DNA from: Malania oleifera
Taxonomy: Eukaryota > Streptophyta > Magnoliopsida > Santalales > Ximeniaceae
Assembly: GCF_029873635.1 (NCBI RefSeq)
Contig: NC_080419.1
Coordinates: forward strand, 66,492,823-66,556,822
DNA: 64,000 bases
Reading direction: 5' to 3'
A program made the position numbers and the translations under genes. Each line of letters begins with the position of its first letter. Position 1 is the stretch's first letter. This document shows, in pieces, positions 11,028 through 22,363 of the stretch. The notes beneath the pieces are model-generated. The model was not told the DNA's origin. It saw only the letters and a list, made by a program, of their open reading frames with translations, and made no database searches.

Positions 11028-12596
11028 ATGGAGAGGAACTGTGCATTTATTCCTCTCAGAGATCCTGGTTGATGAAGATTGAAACGTCTGGCTGGAGACG
11101 TTAAAACAAGCGCTTATAGGAGGCAACCCAAAGAGTTTTTCTTTTGTTTATTTCTTTTATCTTTATTACTTTATTTGATTATCTATGCACTTTTGAATAA
11201 CTTAGATTTTGTTTGCAGGTTTATTTGGCACGAGTATAGAGTTGAAAATTTAATTCCTCGACGGATTCACCAAGAAACTATGGAAGTTTCTTTCTTTTCT
11301 TCAATCTTTCTTATCTTTGAATAACAAAAAATAATGTGTGAATATGGATGATTAGGCCATGAGTGACACTACTTATGCCCTTCACATACTTGCATATAAC
11401 CTAGGAGTACACACTTGGGTCATTTATGTGTAGTTTCTCTCTATATGGCTAAACTAGGAATTGTAACTCATTGACGGTTGATTGGTAGTTTAGTTGTGTT
11501 AATTTGGCTATATAAACTCTTGTATCTACATGGTATCTCTTGAGGCTAAAAAAATGCACGTTCACATGACTTGTAGCACTTAGGGTTTCTTGTAGCTAAA
11601 CTAGGAATTGTAACTCATTGACGGTTTATCATTCGTTTGAATTTTTGACGTCAACTCATAGTTCATGAAACTTAACTTTTCCTCTATTTTTTCTAGATAT
11701 TCTTTGTACACTAGTCTTGTTTTTTGACTTGCTAGCCTATGGGTGACATCTAGTGGGGAGATAGAAACCTAGGTCTTGTAGCCTACTCAAGATGTGAAGG
11801 CTGAGCCACCCCTAAAAATAGACTTATTTCATCGACTCTTGTTTAAGCTTAATGCACATGGGTGGTATGAAAACAATAAAAGAAGTGTTATGATTTTGCT
11901 AACTGGCCATGAAAGGAAAGAAATTGAAAAATGAGCAGAAGAAAGAAAAAAAGAAATAAAAATACCCCAGAAGAGGTGAAAGATTAATACCTACTCCACA
12001 CAACTACAACAAAAGTCAAGGACACAACACATGTGCCCCACATATAAAGACTCTTCACCCACCTAATGCCTTAGATGTATTCATGCCTAGTTTTTGAATA
12101 AGTTGATCCAGGGTGGTCTTGGTTAGATATGGTGAGTAGGTGAGAATATGGTAGGGTGAAGGACCCGACACCTCGTAAATAGGCTAGATCCTTTTCAAAC
12201 TAGTCCACTTCGTACATTGAGTGTTGATCCTTGTAGTATGTGGTATGTTTGATCATGACACTCCTCCTCACATACGACGAGTGGAACCATCCTTTTTGAG
12301 TGTTTTTGAGGGTATACCAGTTAGGCCGAGTCAAAGCGATAGTTCTTTAGGTGTCCATGGATATCTTGGGTGTAACAAGTCATACACATTACACATGCCT
12401 TGAGAGTTCGCTTATTTATACACAAATTTATATGACTATATTAACTCTCAATTGTGATTGCTGGTTAATTTTATATGAGTATACTACTCTTAATGGCTAT
12501 ATAACGATAAAACTACATGAGTGAATTGTTTCAAAGTTGCATGAATTGCATATGAATGAGTTTGTGTGTAATTTGGTGATATTCCTGTATGTTAAA
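11028..12596 (+). other. 3' non-coding region of the Athila element
   Basis: About 1.6 kb with no supported gene. It begins with GTCTGGCTGGAGACG and GCGCTTATAGGAGGCAACCC (11088-11128), a post-pol signature common in Athila elements. A direct repeat CTAAACTAGGAATTGTAACT occurs at about 11451 and 11597. Athila elements often carry an env-like frame here. I see none. Confidence 0.65.
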
Positions 12597-14130
12597 TGGT
12601 ATGGTTGTGTTGCATGTGCGTTCATTCATTGAAATTTGTTGGTATCGTAATCTATGCGTAACTTTTTCATCCAGGTTCCAATTCAAATGATTCAAAATGC
12701 AATGGAAAGATGAGGAGATTCTCTACAATTTTTGTGTTATAAGCTTTAAGAGTTATGGGTTGTAGGAGGGTCGAAATTGGGCTTGAAAGTGGAGGGCAGA
12801 CTATGTGCTTTTGAAAAAAGAAAAGAAAAGAAAAAAATTAAAAAATATATATAAATGATGATGTGACTTGGCTGCACTTAGTGGGCGTGGGTGATGCGCT
12901 GGATGAGGAAAAGGATTGAACAAAAAGTAAAAGAAAGAAAAGAGAAAAGAAAGGAAAGAAAGGGGAGTGTGGGAAAAGTCGAAAGGAAAGAAGCCTTTTA
13001 GTTTTTTGGAGGTGAGTGCATGAAGCATGCACGTGAGGTGGCCTAGGGTAGCATGTACTGGGGGCATACACGAGTAGGAAGGAAATTGAAAAAAAAAAAA
13101 AAAAATAGGTTTTTTGATAAAAGAAGAGAAAGGTATCTTTGGGAGGCCGCATATGCATAGGAAGTCTTTGGGGGGGCACACGGATTGGAGGAGAAAAAAA
13201 AAACATCCTTTTGGGATTTTTCTTGAAGTCTCTGAGAGTTGGTGCTAGAAGACACACACACACACTACCAGCAAAGGAGAGTTGGCGGCATGTAGAAAAT
13301 TAAAATCTTTTCGGAATCAAAAGGCAGTGAACAACTGCGGTGCTGGGGGTGTTCGCGGCACACGATGGCGGTGTTGTGGGTGTTGATTTTTCTTCTACTC
13401 TCCAAATAAAAGAAAGCATGGTGAAATCTTGTATGTTGGATTTAATTTTCGGAATGAACTAATTTTTTGTATTCTAGGAAAATGATGTAGCCCAGTTTTA
13501 AATTATGCTTGCTCTTTGATGCTAATCTGAAGTAGTTATTCTACACTTAATGCTTTTAATTAACTGGCCATTAATTAGATGATGTTAGTCTTGTGATTTG
13601 CTACCTGAAAGGGGGGATTATAGGATAGATCGTGGATAGTTCAACGTATGTAAATATAGAGATCGAAAGACTTGTATGAACCTATGTAGCATTAAAAATT
13701 GAGGGTCTTATTGCGTTCTTGCGTTATTAATTTGCATATTCTTATGTTAAATAATAAATAAGAATAAGTTATGATTGACAATCGAAAGAGGCTTTTGGAA
13801 AAAAATTGGAGATTTGCTAACAAACAAAGAAAATGAAAATCTAATTAGCTAGATGAGTAAAACATAGTGAGAAACTAGGTGAAATCGGTTTCCTAAAAGT
13901 TTTCACCCTTAGTAATTTGATATGCGGCAGTCAGTTTTATTTTCCCTTGAGTAGTTTATTTAAAGTAGCCTTATTTCAATTTCGTAGTTTAAAATTATTA
14001 ATTTTTCTAAATAAAATCAAGGTTAGTATAATTTCGGTACTTGGTAAAATTAAGACACCAATCCCGGAGGACAATACTCTATACATTACTATATTATAAA
14101 ACTATGATATTGTGCACTTGCAGTTTTGCA
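12597..14130 (+). repeat. 3' LTR of the Athila element (internal deletion)
   Basis: From TCGTAATCTATGCGTAAC (about 12646) to GTTTTGCA it follows the left LTR closely. Upstream, 12597-12645 has only patchy likeness to the left LTR start (TGTTGCATGTGCG against GTTGCGTAATTATGCG), which suggests a deletion of roughly 200 bp. The exact start is therefore uncertain. Contains an (AC)n run at 13252-13266. Confidence 0.75.
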
Positions 14131-14137
14131 CCGGTCA

Positions 14138-15159
14138 GTTGTGTTCCTTTGCTAGCCTCCATGAGGCACCTAGTAACAACCCCGAAATGGTCTACGACCT
14201 ATTGCCTAGGTCAACGGTCCCTGACATGACCAAGACCTATGACCGGGTCTCCCACAACAATAGCTGACGTTCTCACCCATCCTACATTCACCTAGATGCC
14301 TCCAGCTACATCTAGGACAAATGGGGTGAGCCTGCTCACAGGCTCACCCTAAAAGCCTCGGTCCCTATCATCTGCCTCTAATCTCCCTTATATTGATCTC
14401 CTTTCCATTGGCCCCAACTGGAACCCACCTGAAAACCTAGAGGCGTGGACCTCTTCCTCTGGCTTGATACTCCCACATCTGTCTGCTCGCTCTCCTCTGC
14501 TACTATGACTCTGTCAACTAACTCAGAGAAGTCTTGTATCTTTAGTACTACCACCTGCTTATATATATCTCGAACATCCTGGCCTTCTTAACTTCCTCTT
14601 GCACTATATATGGAGCAAATCATGATAGCTCAATAAATTTCGCCACATACTGCTAAACAATCAATGAACCCTGCGTTAAACCTAGAAACTCCTGCACTTT
14701 AGCCTCTCTAATAGTAGCAGCAAAATATCTATCAAAGAATATGTCTCTGAATCGAGCCTAGGTCATAGGCACGGGTATGGGTCTCTGCTCCTCTAGTAAT
14801 CTAATGGTCATCCACCATCTCTCGGCCTCCCTTTCCAACTTATACGTGGCATAAAGAACCCTCTGCTCGTCGGTGTAATGAAGCACTGCAGTATTTTCTC
14901 TACCTCCCACACCTAGTTCTCAGCAACTGCATGATCAGATGCTCCTGAAAATGTCGGAGGGTTCATCTTTGAGAACTTCTCTATCGTACACCCCCGACAT
15001 CGAAGATGGACCTCCCTACTCTCTGGAGGTCCGTGCAATCTCAGCCATGACCTACTGAGCCACGCTACATAAAATAGCATCTGAATCTCCATCGCCTATG
15101 CTAGAGGGCCCTGCTTCATCATCGTCGCTAGCGTGAGCACTACCACCTCTAGGATCCAT
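14138..15159 (-). pseudogene. gag of element A (degenerate)
   Basis: On the minus strand an ATG at 15159-15157 opens MDPRGGSAHAS, then DGDSDAILCSVAQ. Element C has MDPGGSSAHTSG and DSDVVLCNVAQQ, and element B has MDIGGCSAHASG. A TAG follows where C has Gln, and further stops and frameshifts follow, so no long frame remains. Patches such as FIELS and the serine-rich linker follow the same order as in C. It would encode the particle protein, separated from its own protease by the 7.9 kb Athila insertion. Confidence 0.8.
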
Positions 15160-15503
15160 CCTATAATAACACCAATTTTTTCTGAGAACCCAAATCTCAT
15201 AATACTTTTCTAACTAAATTATCCTCATACCACCTATCACTAATTTAAGGTCTAGTTCTACTGTATAGAAAAGAAACCGACAATAGTTTACCATGATTTT
15301 CTTGAAATCGTCACCCCAGGAAAAACACAGAAACCACTTCGAAGTTCCTACTTTCAGACAGCAGAACAGAACCCTAAATCCTTACCCTAATTTCCCAACA
15401 TTTACTCACTAATATTTTGTTCTATCTTTCTCCAAAAATTCCATTCCTATATTCTGGTATTATTTCTCGCTACACTCTAGAGTTTACAAAACCTAACAAC
15501 CTA
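15160..15503 (-). other. Leader between primer site and gag of element A
   Basis: Non-coding. It contains the complement of CAGGAAAATC and AACTATTG words also present in the leaders of elements B (39725-39775) and C (34580-34620). This shows family-wide conservation of the leader. Confidence 0.65.
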
Positions 15504-15515
15504 GGTTCTGATACC
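15504..15515 (-). other. Primer-binding site, initiator tRNA-Met type (element A)
   Basis: Plus-strand GGTTCTGATACCA is the complement of TGGTATCAGAACC, next to the 5' LTR edge at 15520. It is one base off the usual TGGTATCAGAGC. Confidence 0.85.
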
Positions 15516-15519
15516 AAAA

Positions 15520-16137
15520 TGTAATGACCTAAAAATTCATACAATTTTTTTTTCTAATAATATATAAAATATATTGATAATCATTTTACTCTGATACCCC
15601 TTTATTATCTGCTATAACATCTCAGGCCCCACTAGGGCACTAAGGAAAATCTTGTTCACAAAATAGCATACCTATGCAGCAGTAAACATAAATTCATACA
15701 TACATATTTACAATACTAGAATCCAGTATAATCCCAAAACATACATACACAATTATACATCATCCCAGCATCTTCTACCCAAACACTCCTAAATACTACT
15801 AAAAAATACAATCCCCTGATAGCACTTACCCTACAGACAGGGTAGTGTAAACGACCTCTTTACTTACGAGCCTTATCTACTCGTCAAGCTGGATCCCCTC
15901 AAAAATGTCAATTTATTAGGATAAGACAACGCTCAATAAGAAGAAATATGATATTACTAGTGTGTGGCAACTGAGTTTGCATAAATAATTTTCTGATAAA
16001 TAACTAAACTTAGATATCATGTAAATACTATGTAACTCACACCTACATGGCTTAAAATACAATTGTATTATCTAAGTTTTCCATTTATTCATACTTCTAA
16101 GAATATGATATATATCTGCTATTATTATATAAATATA

Positions 16138-16187
<50 letters not shown>

Positions 16188-17068
16188 TATAAATAACTGA
16201 GTAATATCCCTGGAAATCTGTATGTCATGATTTAACCCCTTATGACAGGGTTGTGCGGCTCGTAGGCTAGACTTAACTCTGGTTGGCTTACCAGGATAAG
16301 TCACCTAAATACTCTACCAATCCTCAGTCTAGCCTTTACTGCAATCCCTCCAAAGGCACGATATAGGAAGACTGCAGTCCCTCCATAGGCACGATGATGG
16401 AATCCACACACTATTTGAGATATGTGGTTGCACTCTGATCTGGAATATCAACAGTATCGTGCTCTGCTGACTGAATTTGTCTAAAATAATTAATTTGACT
16501 GAAATAATTCATCTGGGATCTGCTATTGTATAATACTAATATATATAATTATCTTGTTGTTTCATCATGATTCCAAGATAACCATACCACCATAATCTAA
16601 TCTAAAATACTGTAATATCTGACTAAAATAACTATAATAGTTGACTGAATAATCTGTAATATCTGAGTGTTATGGTTTTGGAAAATCATGAAATTTTGTA
16701 TATACTCTAAAATATCTGTCTGTAAAATATATCTGTATGTATAATATCTATCTGAATAGTATCTATCTGTATAATATCAAATAAAGCATATTTCTGTGCA
16801 AAAATACTCTAACTCATGATATTCTAAAAACTACAAAAACACTATACTGAGCAAATACCTACTCATGCCACACAAATAATAAAACTCATATTCTGAAATT
16901 TGTAAAACAGTATAGTTTATACCCTGTATCTTAATAAACAAATACTATACTTTACTGATAATTTTTTTTGAATTTACTAGCATAGCATATTTCCCTTACC
17001 TTGGCTAACTGAACTCATCTACTAGTTCTAACTCACACCCACGACGTTCATAATTCCATATTCCTGAA

Positions 17069-17127
<59 letters not shown>

Positions 17128-17916
17128 TCCTATCAAATAAATGAATACCGAGAATAATTTTCATACTCATATTTCCTGAATTATAAACTATTCCTCATCT
17201 TACCTGGGTTTCTAAGAACACCCTCTAGATTCCCCTAACTTGCCTGCAGTAAAAGCCCCAAAACCCTAAATTCACAACACCCACATAAATCATCCCAAAC
17301 ACCAGTATAACAACATTTACTATTAAATCTAGGTTCAAAAAATCCTACAAACCCAATAACCCTTAAATAATCTACTTACCCTGATTTTGGCATGGTTCCC
17401 AAACTTCTCAAATCAAAATTGTCCTCTGACTAGGTTGTAGAGAATCTCCCCAGGATCATCATGGTAGCTTCTGATCGTCGAACCGGGGAGAAACGGGGCC
17501 AAAAATCTAGAGAGAAGTGAGAGAAACTAAAACATAGTGAGTGAGAGAGAGAGAGGGAGAGGGAGAGAGAGAGGGAGAGAGAGAGAGAGAGAGAGAATTG
17601 GCTTATTTTTTTTCGTCAAAAATCTGATTTTTGCGCTTATGTAAATGGCTGGCCACGTGGCCTCGTTGACGAGACACGTCAACGAGGTGAAGAAGGCAGT
17701 TCATCGACAAAAGTAAAGAACTTGTCGGTGAATCAAGGGGTTTGAAATACACCCTCTCAATATCTTTTCATCGACGAGATACTGAGACTCGTCGAGAACC
17801 CGTATAAAGGAGTTCGTCGATGAAGCCAAGGCATTCGTTGACGAGCCCTACTTTACCTCCTCCGAATTTTCCTTTCCCTCTTCTATTTAATTACTATTAT
17901 TTTTTGAGTCTTTACA
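15520..17916 (-). repeat. 5' LTR of element A
   Basis: Complete 2.4 kb LTR with TG...CA ends (minus strand TGTAAAGACTC ... GGTCATTACA) and an abutting target duplication. In element order the U3 has the CGTTGACGAG-type array (17665-17850), a TATA-box position that now reads TTACATAAG (17636-17644), a GA tract (17536-17596), then a very long R-U5. It also has (AC)n at 17073-17105 and (AT)n runs at 16126-16196 and 17106-17127. Confidence 0.9.
17665..17850 (-). promoter_or_regulatory. U3 array of GTCGAC/GTTGAC palindromic words, element A
   Basis: Repeated near-palindromes CTCGTTGACGAG, CGTCAACGAG, CATCGACGAG, CTCGTCGAG, TTCGTCGATGAAG and TTCGTTGACGAG occur within 190 bp, directly upstream (element order) of the TATA position. 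The left LTR lacks one segment of the array. The position is that of a retrotransposon U3 enhancer. The role is inferred from position and repetition only. Confidence 0.55.
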
Positions 17917-17921
17917 ATAGC

Positions 17922-19163
17922 AGTGACTCAAATGGTGAGAATACTATTATTTATAGCTAAATGTATACCATCACATAACACTAGACCTATTGTCCTATAG
18001 TGAATCCCCCATATGGAGAGGTGACCCAATACTAACAGTTACTAGAGTTTATACTTGGTGAGTTTGTAATTAATTCCATCCGATGGGGAGAAAGATACTA
18101 ATATCATCTCATAAAATTAATTGCATCACCTATAAACTAGTGATGGAGACCATGGGATTCATACGTAACAAATTACCTCACCCACTTAGTTATTTAATTC
18201 ATGAGGGGTGCAAATTTGCACGTGTTTAATACTCAGATAAATTTAATATTTAGATAAATTTAATATTCCAATATTGGTAACTAAAATACATGCAACAAAT
18301 AAAATTCCAAATTCCCTTAAATTATTTTTTAAAAAAAATTAGAACTTGGGAATTAATTTTATTTTATAGTTGCACATGCATAAACCAATATTGAAATATT
18401 AAATCTTACATGCTAATGACATAACATAAGAACAAAAAACACACCAAACAAGCATATATAAATAAGAAATATGATATAATAAAAATCCTGGTTACTATGG
18501 TCCAGCAGCTCAAATCATAAAACTATGATTCCTTGCTTGCCATTATGGAGTGCCGACGGCCGGCAGGGGTCTGGCTTGTAGAATATGGCTACAAGTCTAT
18601 TTATAAACCCTCCATTTAAATTAAATTTCAATTCCAATTTAAAATTCAAATTCAATTTCAATTTCAATTTCAATTTTAATTCAAATTCAAATTCAAATTC
18701 ATATTCAAATTCAAAATTCAAATTCAAATTTAAACCGCAACACTGTTCTAGGGTTTTTTTTCTTTTCCACCACTACTATGGGCCACCGGCAACCATCTGA
18801 TCACTATTTTGCAACTATGGTTTCACCCAATTTTCTCCACTGCTATGCGCCGCAATTGAGCCTATATCTCAGATGAACCTGCAACAGATTACAGAATCCT
18901 ATGTCTTCATAACAGGAGTGCACATGCTACGCTCGGATGAGGCTACATCAGATTATAGAATCCTATGCTTCCATAATCCAGAGTTCACATGCAATGAATT
19001 TTTAAATAGTTGCAATCATAAACCATACATTCATGTGATCATAATAACCTAGTAGAATGCTGCAAAATAGAAGTTAGCGCACCCACACGTTCTACCCTAT
19101 GCATGCACTGGTTAGAAAACTGAATAACATGGTATTATTATCCGTATATAGTGTCAGCCGAGA
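17922..19163 (-). other. Leader of copia G, LTR-proximal segment
   Basis: Non-coding leader between the primer site and the insertion point of element A. It holds an A/T hexamer minisatellite (18617-18735) and an imperfect direct repeat of about 64 bp (CAGATTACAGAATCCTATG at 18885 and CAGATTATAGAATCCTATG at 18949). No coding frame outside the low-complexity repeat is supported. Confidence 0.6.
18617..18735. repeat. Hexamer minisatellite (AATTTC/AATTCA)n
   Basis: About 120 bp of six-base units that shift from AATTTC-like to AATTCA-like along the array. Both strands stay open over it (Asn/Phe/Lys/Ser repeats on one strand, Glu/Phe/Leu/Lys on the other) only because the unit length is a multiple of three. 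The frames are not genes. Confidence 0.85.
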
Positions 19164-19175
19164 CTCTGATAACAA
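19164..19175 (-). other. Primer-binding site of copia G
   Basis: Plus-strand CTCTGATAACAA is the complement of TTGTTATCAGAG, one base off the tRNA-Met-type site TTGGTATCAGAG. It sits one base inside the LTR edge. Confidence 0.7.
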
Positions 19176-19176
19176 T

Positions 19177-19936
19177 TGAAGCGGCCTGCTGCAGAATAGC
19201 CCTAAGATCTAACTGTAGTTCATACGGCTAACCAAAAAAAACGATCTTGCATACCCATATTAAACAAAAATTTGATCTTTCAAACCGATCACAATAAAAA
19301 TTCGATCTTGCCAATCCTAATTATGTGATTAGGATCATACATGTGAGATCTCTTTGGTTTGATCTTGAATCTGCATGCATGAAGAAGAACTCCCGAATCT
19401 ACAAGCACAAAGAGGAACTCTTGGATCTCGGAGATAAAAAAAGAACTCTTAATGACGACCAGGGATCTTCTACTGTATTCCTTGAACATGCCTTGCTCCT
19501 TAGAAAGTGGGCTCGTCAGCGGCAGCTAGGGTTTGCTTCTCACAAAGACATCTACCTCTGTGTGTGTGTTTTCATCTAACCCTCGTCGCTGAATGGAGCG
19601 CGTGCATATAGGCTACAACAGGGACCTCTGGGCAAATATGACTAGGGCTTCCAATGTAATTAAGAATTCCTAATCCGACCCGAATTAATCCTTAATTAAG
19701 TTAATTAAAATTCATACCACTAAAGAATTATAATTTCACTCCCTGTCATATTCAAAATTAAATTTCGAGCTCCTATTATTAAATACTTATTATTCTCTCC
19801 ATGTAAAGATTACAGATACCCGTCAAATAAATTAAATTACTTACAATTTAATTAATTGACATATTAATTCCTTAAGACCTTCCACTTAACTTATTTGATG
19901 TGTTAGATTCAAAATCCACCTACAGGGTTTGACACA
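19177..19936 (-). repeat. 5' LTR of copia G
   Basis: In element order it starts TGTGTCAAACCCTG (19936) and ends GGCCGCTTCA (19177), next to the primer site. A TATA-like CCTATATGCACG lies near 19590-19604, about 340 bp into the LTR. The start is inferred from TG and the flank ATCAA, because the partner LTR is outside the window. Confidence 0.62.
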
Positions 19937-20354
19937 ATCAAAACTTATTAATAAATTGAAGTTATTAATAAACAATAAAACTGATTACATAAAGCATGTC
20001 TTTCAGTATGAATCTCTAATAGTGTGTATATGTATTCCATAAAAAAATCCATATGATGAAATCAAATTTGAAAAGAAAATTATGAAAAATGAAAGTAGAA
20101 ATGAACCAATTGACCACACTTAGATGTAAGTTGACCTGCCTTGCTCTTGAGCAAAGTCAGTCGACTATTCCTTGAAGAACAATCAACTGCCTACAGCAAG
20201 ATGCCTACACTTTTTATTTTTAATTCTATAAAACGATAGGTTGTTCGCACCTCTTGGAAAAGCTTTCATGATGTCTATACAAAAAGGTCAAAGCCCCATG
20301 AAGACCCCACTACTTGATGCCTTTCCAAATCATCACAAAAAACATAAACACCGA

Positions 20355-20406
<52 letters not shown>

Positions 20407-21507
20407 AATGAAAAAGACTTTTTGTTTTTTTTAAAGCATGGCTGCATCTATGTGAGAATAGAATGCCTACGTACTCTTGAAAATGGGATCAATGCACTTG
20501 TAGTTCTCCAAAATATTTTCAATTTCTAATTAAAACCATTTTGAAGTTTTTTGAAAACCACTTGAAGTCTTGAATGAAATATCCACATTTTTTAGGAAAA
20601 ACAAAAAAAAAACATCCTTATAACGTAGAGCCTTGAAGTTTGTTAATTTTAAGAAAATAGACACTTTTCCACCCTCAAACCACTTCATATATGATTAATT
20701 TGATAAATGGTATATTTTATAAATTTGATTTTTTTGGTGGGAGAACCACAAACTCCCCTGAAATCACTTGAAAACTTAGTTAAAAACATTTTTAAAAATG
20801 TCCAAAAACCGCATCATAGTCGTTTACTTCAGAATTCTTAGGAAAACACTTGAAAAATGACACTTTTAGTTTTTATAAGGGGAAAATGATTAAAGCATTA
20901 TCAAATAATCAACTAGTAGACTTGACTATACAATCTGATAAGTGTTTAGATCAACCAGTAACTTAAAGTTCCAAGAAAATTCCAAAAAAAATGGTTGATG
21001 AACAACCTCTGGACAAGGTGATCAATTGCGCCTTATAGGCCTACCGACCACCTACATGCATACTTCACCATTTTTGATTTTTTACATACAATTTTTATGA
21101 AACCTATGCACAAATTTTATCTACTCCTATCTTATATGACATGCTAATTATAGAAATTAGCATGCAAACATAAAGAAAAGGACAAAAAAAATATTCAAAA
21201 TTATTTTTTCAAAAATGCATTTTCTGAGTAAAATGATGTCAAAACAAATATGGTTTTGAAATATGCATGTAAACCCTTCTTGAGACAATAAAGAAACACT
21301 ATGCAAGAAATCACAAGAAAAAAATTACATTGCACAAAAATGATACAACAAACATAAACGATGCATGCAAAATTTCCCTACAAACATGAAAATTACAAAA
21401 GATATTTGTGTTTTTAGTCAGAAAGCACTTAGCCTATACACACAAAGAAATGGTGATGAACAAAGAAAAATTTTAGAGAATGAAGTATATCAATCAAAGT
21501 AAAAATG
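19937..21507 (-). repeat. Old unclassified LTR/LARD-type repeat
   Basis: No coding frame is supported. Segments match, in inverted orientation, the repeat at 27032-37477. The complement of 20741-20756 gives GAGTTTGTGGTTCTCC, as at 28408-28423. The complement of 20450-20520 carries GAACTAC...TTGAT...TACGTAGG spaced as at 37153-37205. Words like CAGTCGACT and TTGACC also recur (20115-20210, 20990-21060). It is probably the remains of a related element lying the other way round. A (TA)n run occupies 20359-20402. Confidence 0.5.
20359..20402. repeat. (TA)n microsatellite
   Basis: An uninterrupted run of about 22 TA dinucleotides. Confidence 0.95.
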
Positions 21508-21512
21508 TGATT
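21508..21512. repeat. Target-site duplication of copia H (left copy)
   Basis: TGATT here and TGATT at 26843-26847 flank the two LTRs exactly. Confidence 0.88.
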
Positions 21513-21926
21513 TTTTAAAAAATATGTTTATTTTTATTTATTTATTGTGGCTTTTATCACAACCATTGGATCGTCTCTAAATCCAACGATTGTGTGGTGT
21601 CATATATATGTTTATAAGTCATGGGACAATACATGGATTGCTTTTCATTTTGTGTAAGGAGAGCTAGAGAAGGGTTCTCTCTAGGAAGAACTTTTCTTCA
21701 ACGGATTAAGTGGGTGAAGGGGTGTACAGGGGATCTGGGATCAGGGAGAGACTGATTAGATCTTGTATTGCAATCGTTTCATAGTGGATTTTTCTCCAGG
21801 TGTATGCTCCGTGCACGTAGGCAACCTTGCCGAACCACGTAAAATCGCTCGTCTTCATTTTTCTATGAATGTTATTTGTGTGATTTATTTTGTTGATCAG
21901 ACGATTAACATCCCTACGCGTCAACA
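21513..21926 (+). repeat. 5' LTR of copia H
   Basis: 414 bp, pairing throughout with 26435-26842. The first bases read TTTTAAAAAATATG against TGTTAGAAAATATG in the partner, so the terminal TG is mutated. It ends GCGTCAACA. A TATA-like CATATATATG lies at about 21601. Confidence 0.9.
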
Positions 21927-21928
21927 AG

Positions 21929-21940
21929 TGGTATTAGAGC
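21929..21940 (+). other. Primer-binding site of copia H
   Basis: TGGTATTAGAGC, two bases after the LTR. It is one base off TGGTATCAGAGC (initiator tRNA-Met). Confidence 0.88.
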
Positions 21941-22363
21941 ACAGTTTCGATTGGGTGCAGATCTGATGGATCATATCATATTGAAAAAAAAATTTTTGGA
22001 TTTGAAGTTTTTCCGCTAGAGTGCTCAAGATTAGAGGGCTTCGTTCAAATCAGATTGAGGTAAGCAAAGATTAAGATCAGGTACTGAAAAATTATTTCAA
22101 AATTTGTCAATTGAACGAGGATCATTTTTCAATTGAAGGTGTGAAAAAAATTGGAAGAAAAAAAAATTCATGGATGAAGAACAAGATGAAAAGTGCCAAA
22201 ATTGGGTGATAGACCTGGATTCAGAATCAGGTCAGAGTGTGGGTCGAGGCGCGGATCCTCCCCGTGAAGCACTAATGTCACACTGATGCAAGCACCATTG
22301 CTGACGTCATCCTGACGGGTGCTGACGTCACTGCTGACGTCAGAGGAGAAGAAAAAAAATTTA

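Larger units (their letters stand above)
6280..14130 (+). mobile_element. Athila-type gypsy element, internally deleted
   Basis: A plus-strand element inside element A. It has a 5' LTR (6280-8062), a tRNA-Asp-type primer site (8076-8093), gag (8364-9640), protease (10095-10403), the start of RT fused to the integrase end (10410-11027), a long 3' non-coding region and a 3' LTR (about 12597-14130). The Gag text NNFELKP, FLEICNT, LRLFPFSLRDKARGWL and the DLGASIN protease are typical of Athila. Flanking element A sequence is CCTCGCCTAT on the left and CCGGTCAG on the right. Relatives read CCTCACCGGCACGG across this point. No clean target duplication survives, so the ends are good to about 10 bases. 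Confidence 0.85.
386..17916 (-). mobile_element. Ty3/gypsy Tekay/Del-type element A, interrupted by Athila
   Basis: A degenerate minus-strand chromovirus. In element order it has a 5' LTR (17916-15520), a tRNA-Met-type primer site (15515-15504), gag remnants (15159-14138), protease (6261-5803), RT and RNase H (5772-4080), integrase with chromodomain (4075-2857) and a 3' LTR (2668-386). An Athila element (6280-14130) separates gag from protease. The 3' LTR lacks about 100 bp of its U3 start, and the polypurine tract is deleted. The order PR-RT-RH-IN-chromodomain assigns it to gypsy chromoviruses. LTRs longer than 2 kb fit Tekay/Del. Confidence 0.88.
1..19936 (-). mobile_element. Ty1/copia element G, 5' part (outer shell of nest)
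   Basis: This copia element reads right to left. In its own order it shows a 5' LTR (19177-19936), a primer site (19164-19175), a long non-coding leader (19163-17922, resuming 385-110) and the start of gag (109-1). The rest lies beyond the left edge of the window. Element A (386-17916) sits inside the leader, flanked by ATAGT at 381-385 and ATAGC at 17917-17921, so the two leader halves were once continuous. With the insertion removed the leader is about 1.5 kb, which is long for copia. The lineage cannot be assigned because no pol is visible. Confidence 0.75.

Noticed and set aside
12801..13263. Several overlapping minus-strand frames rich in Phe, Ser and Pro
   Set aside because: They read the purine-rich stretches of the Athila LTR backwards. 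The same stretch in the left LTR (6865-7311) gives different frames, so no protein is conserved.
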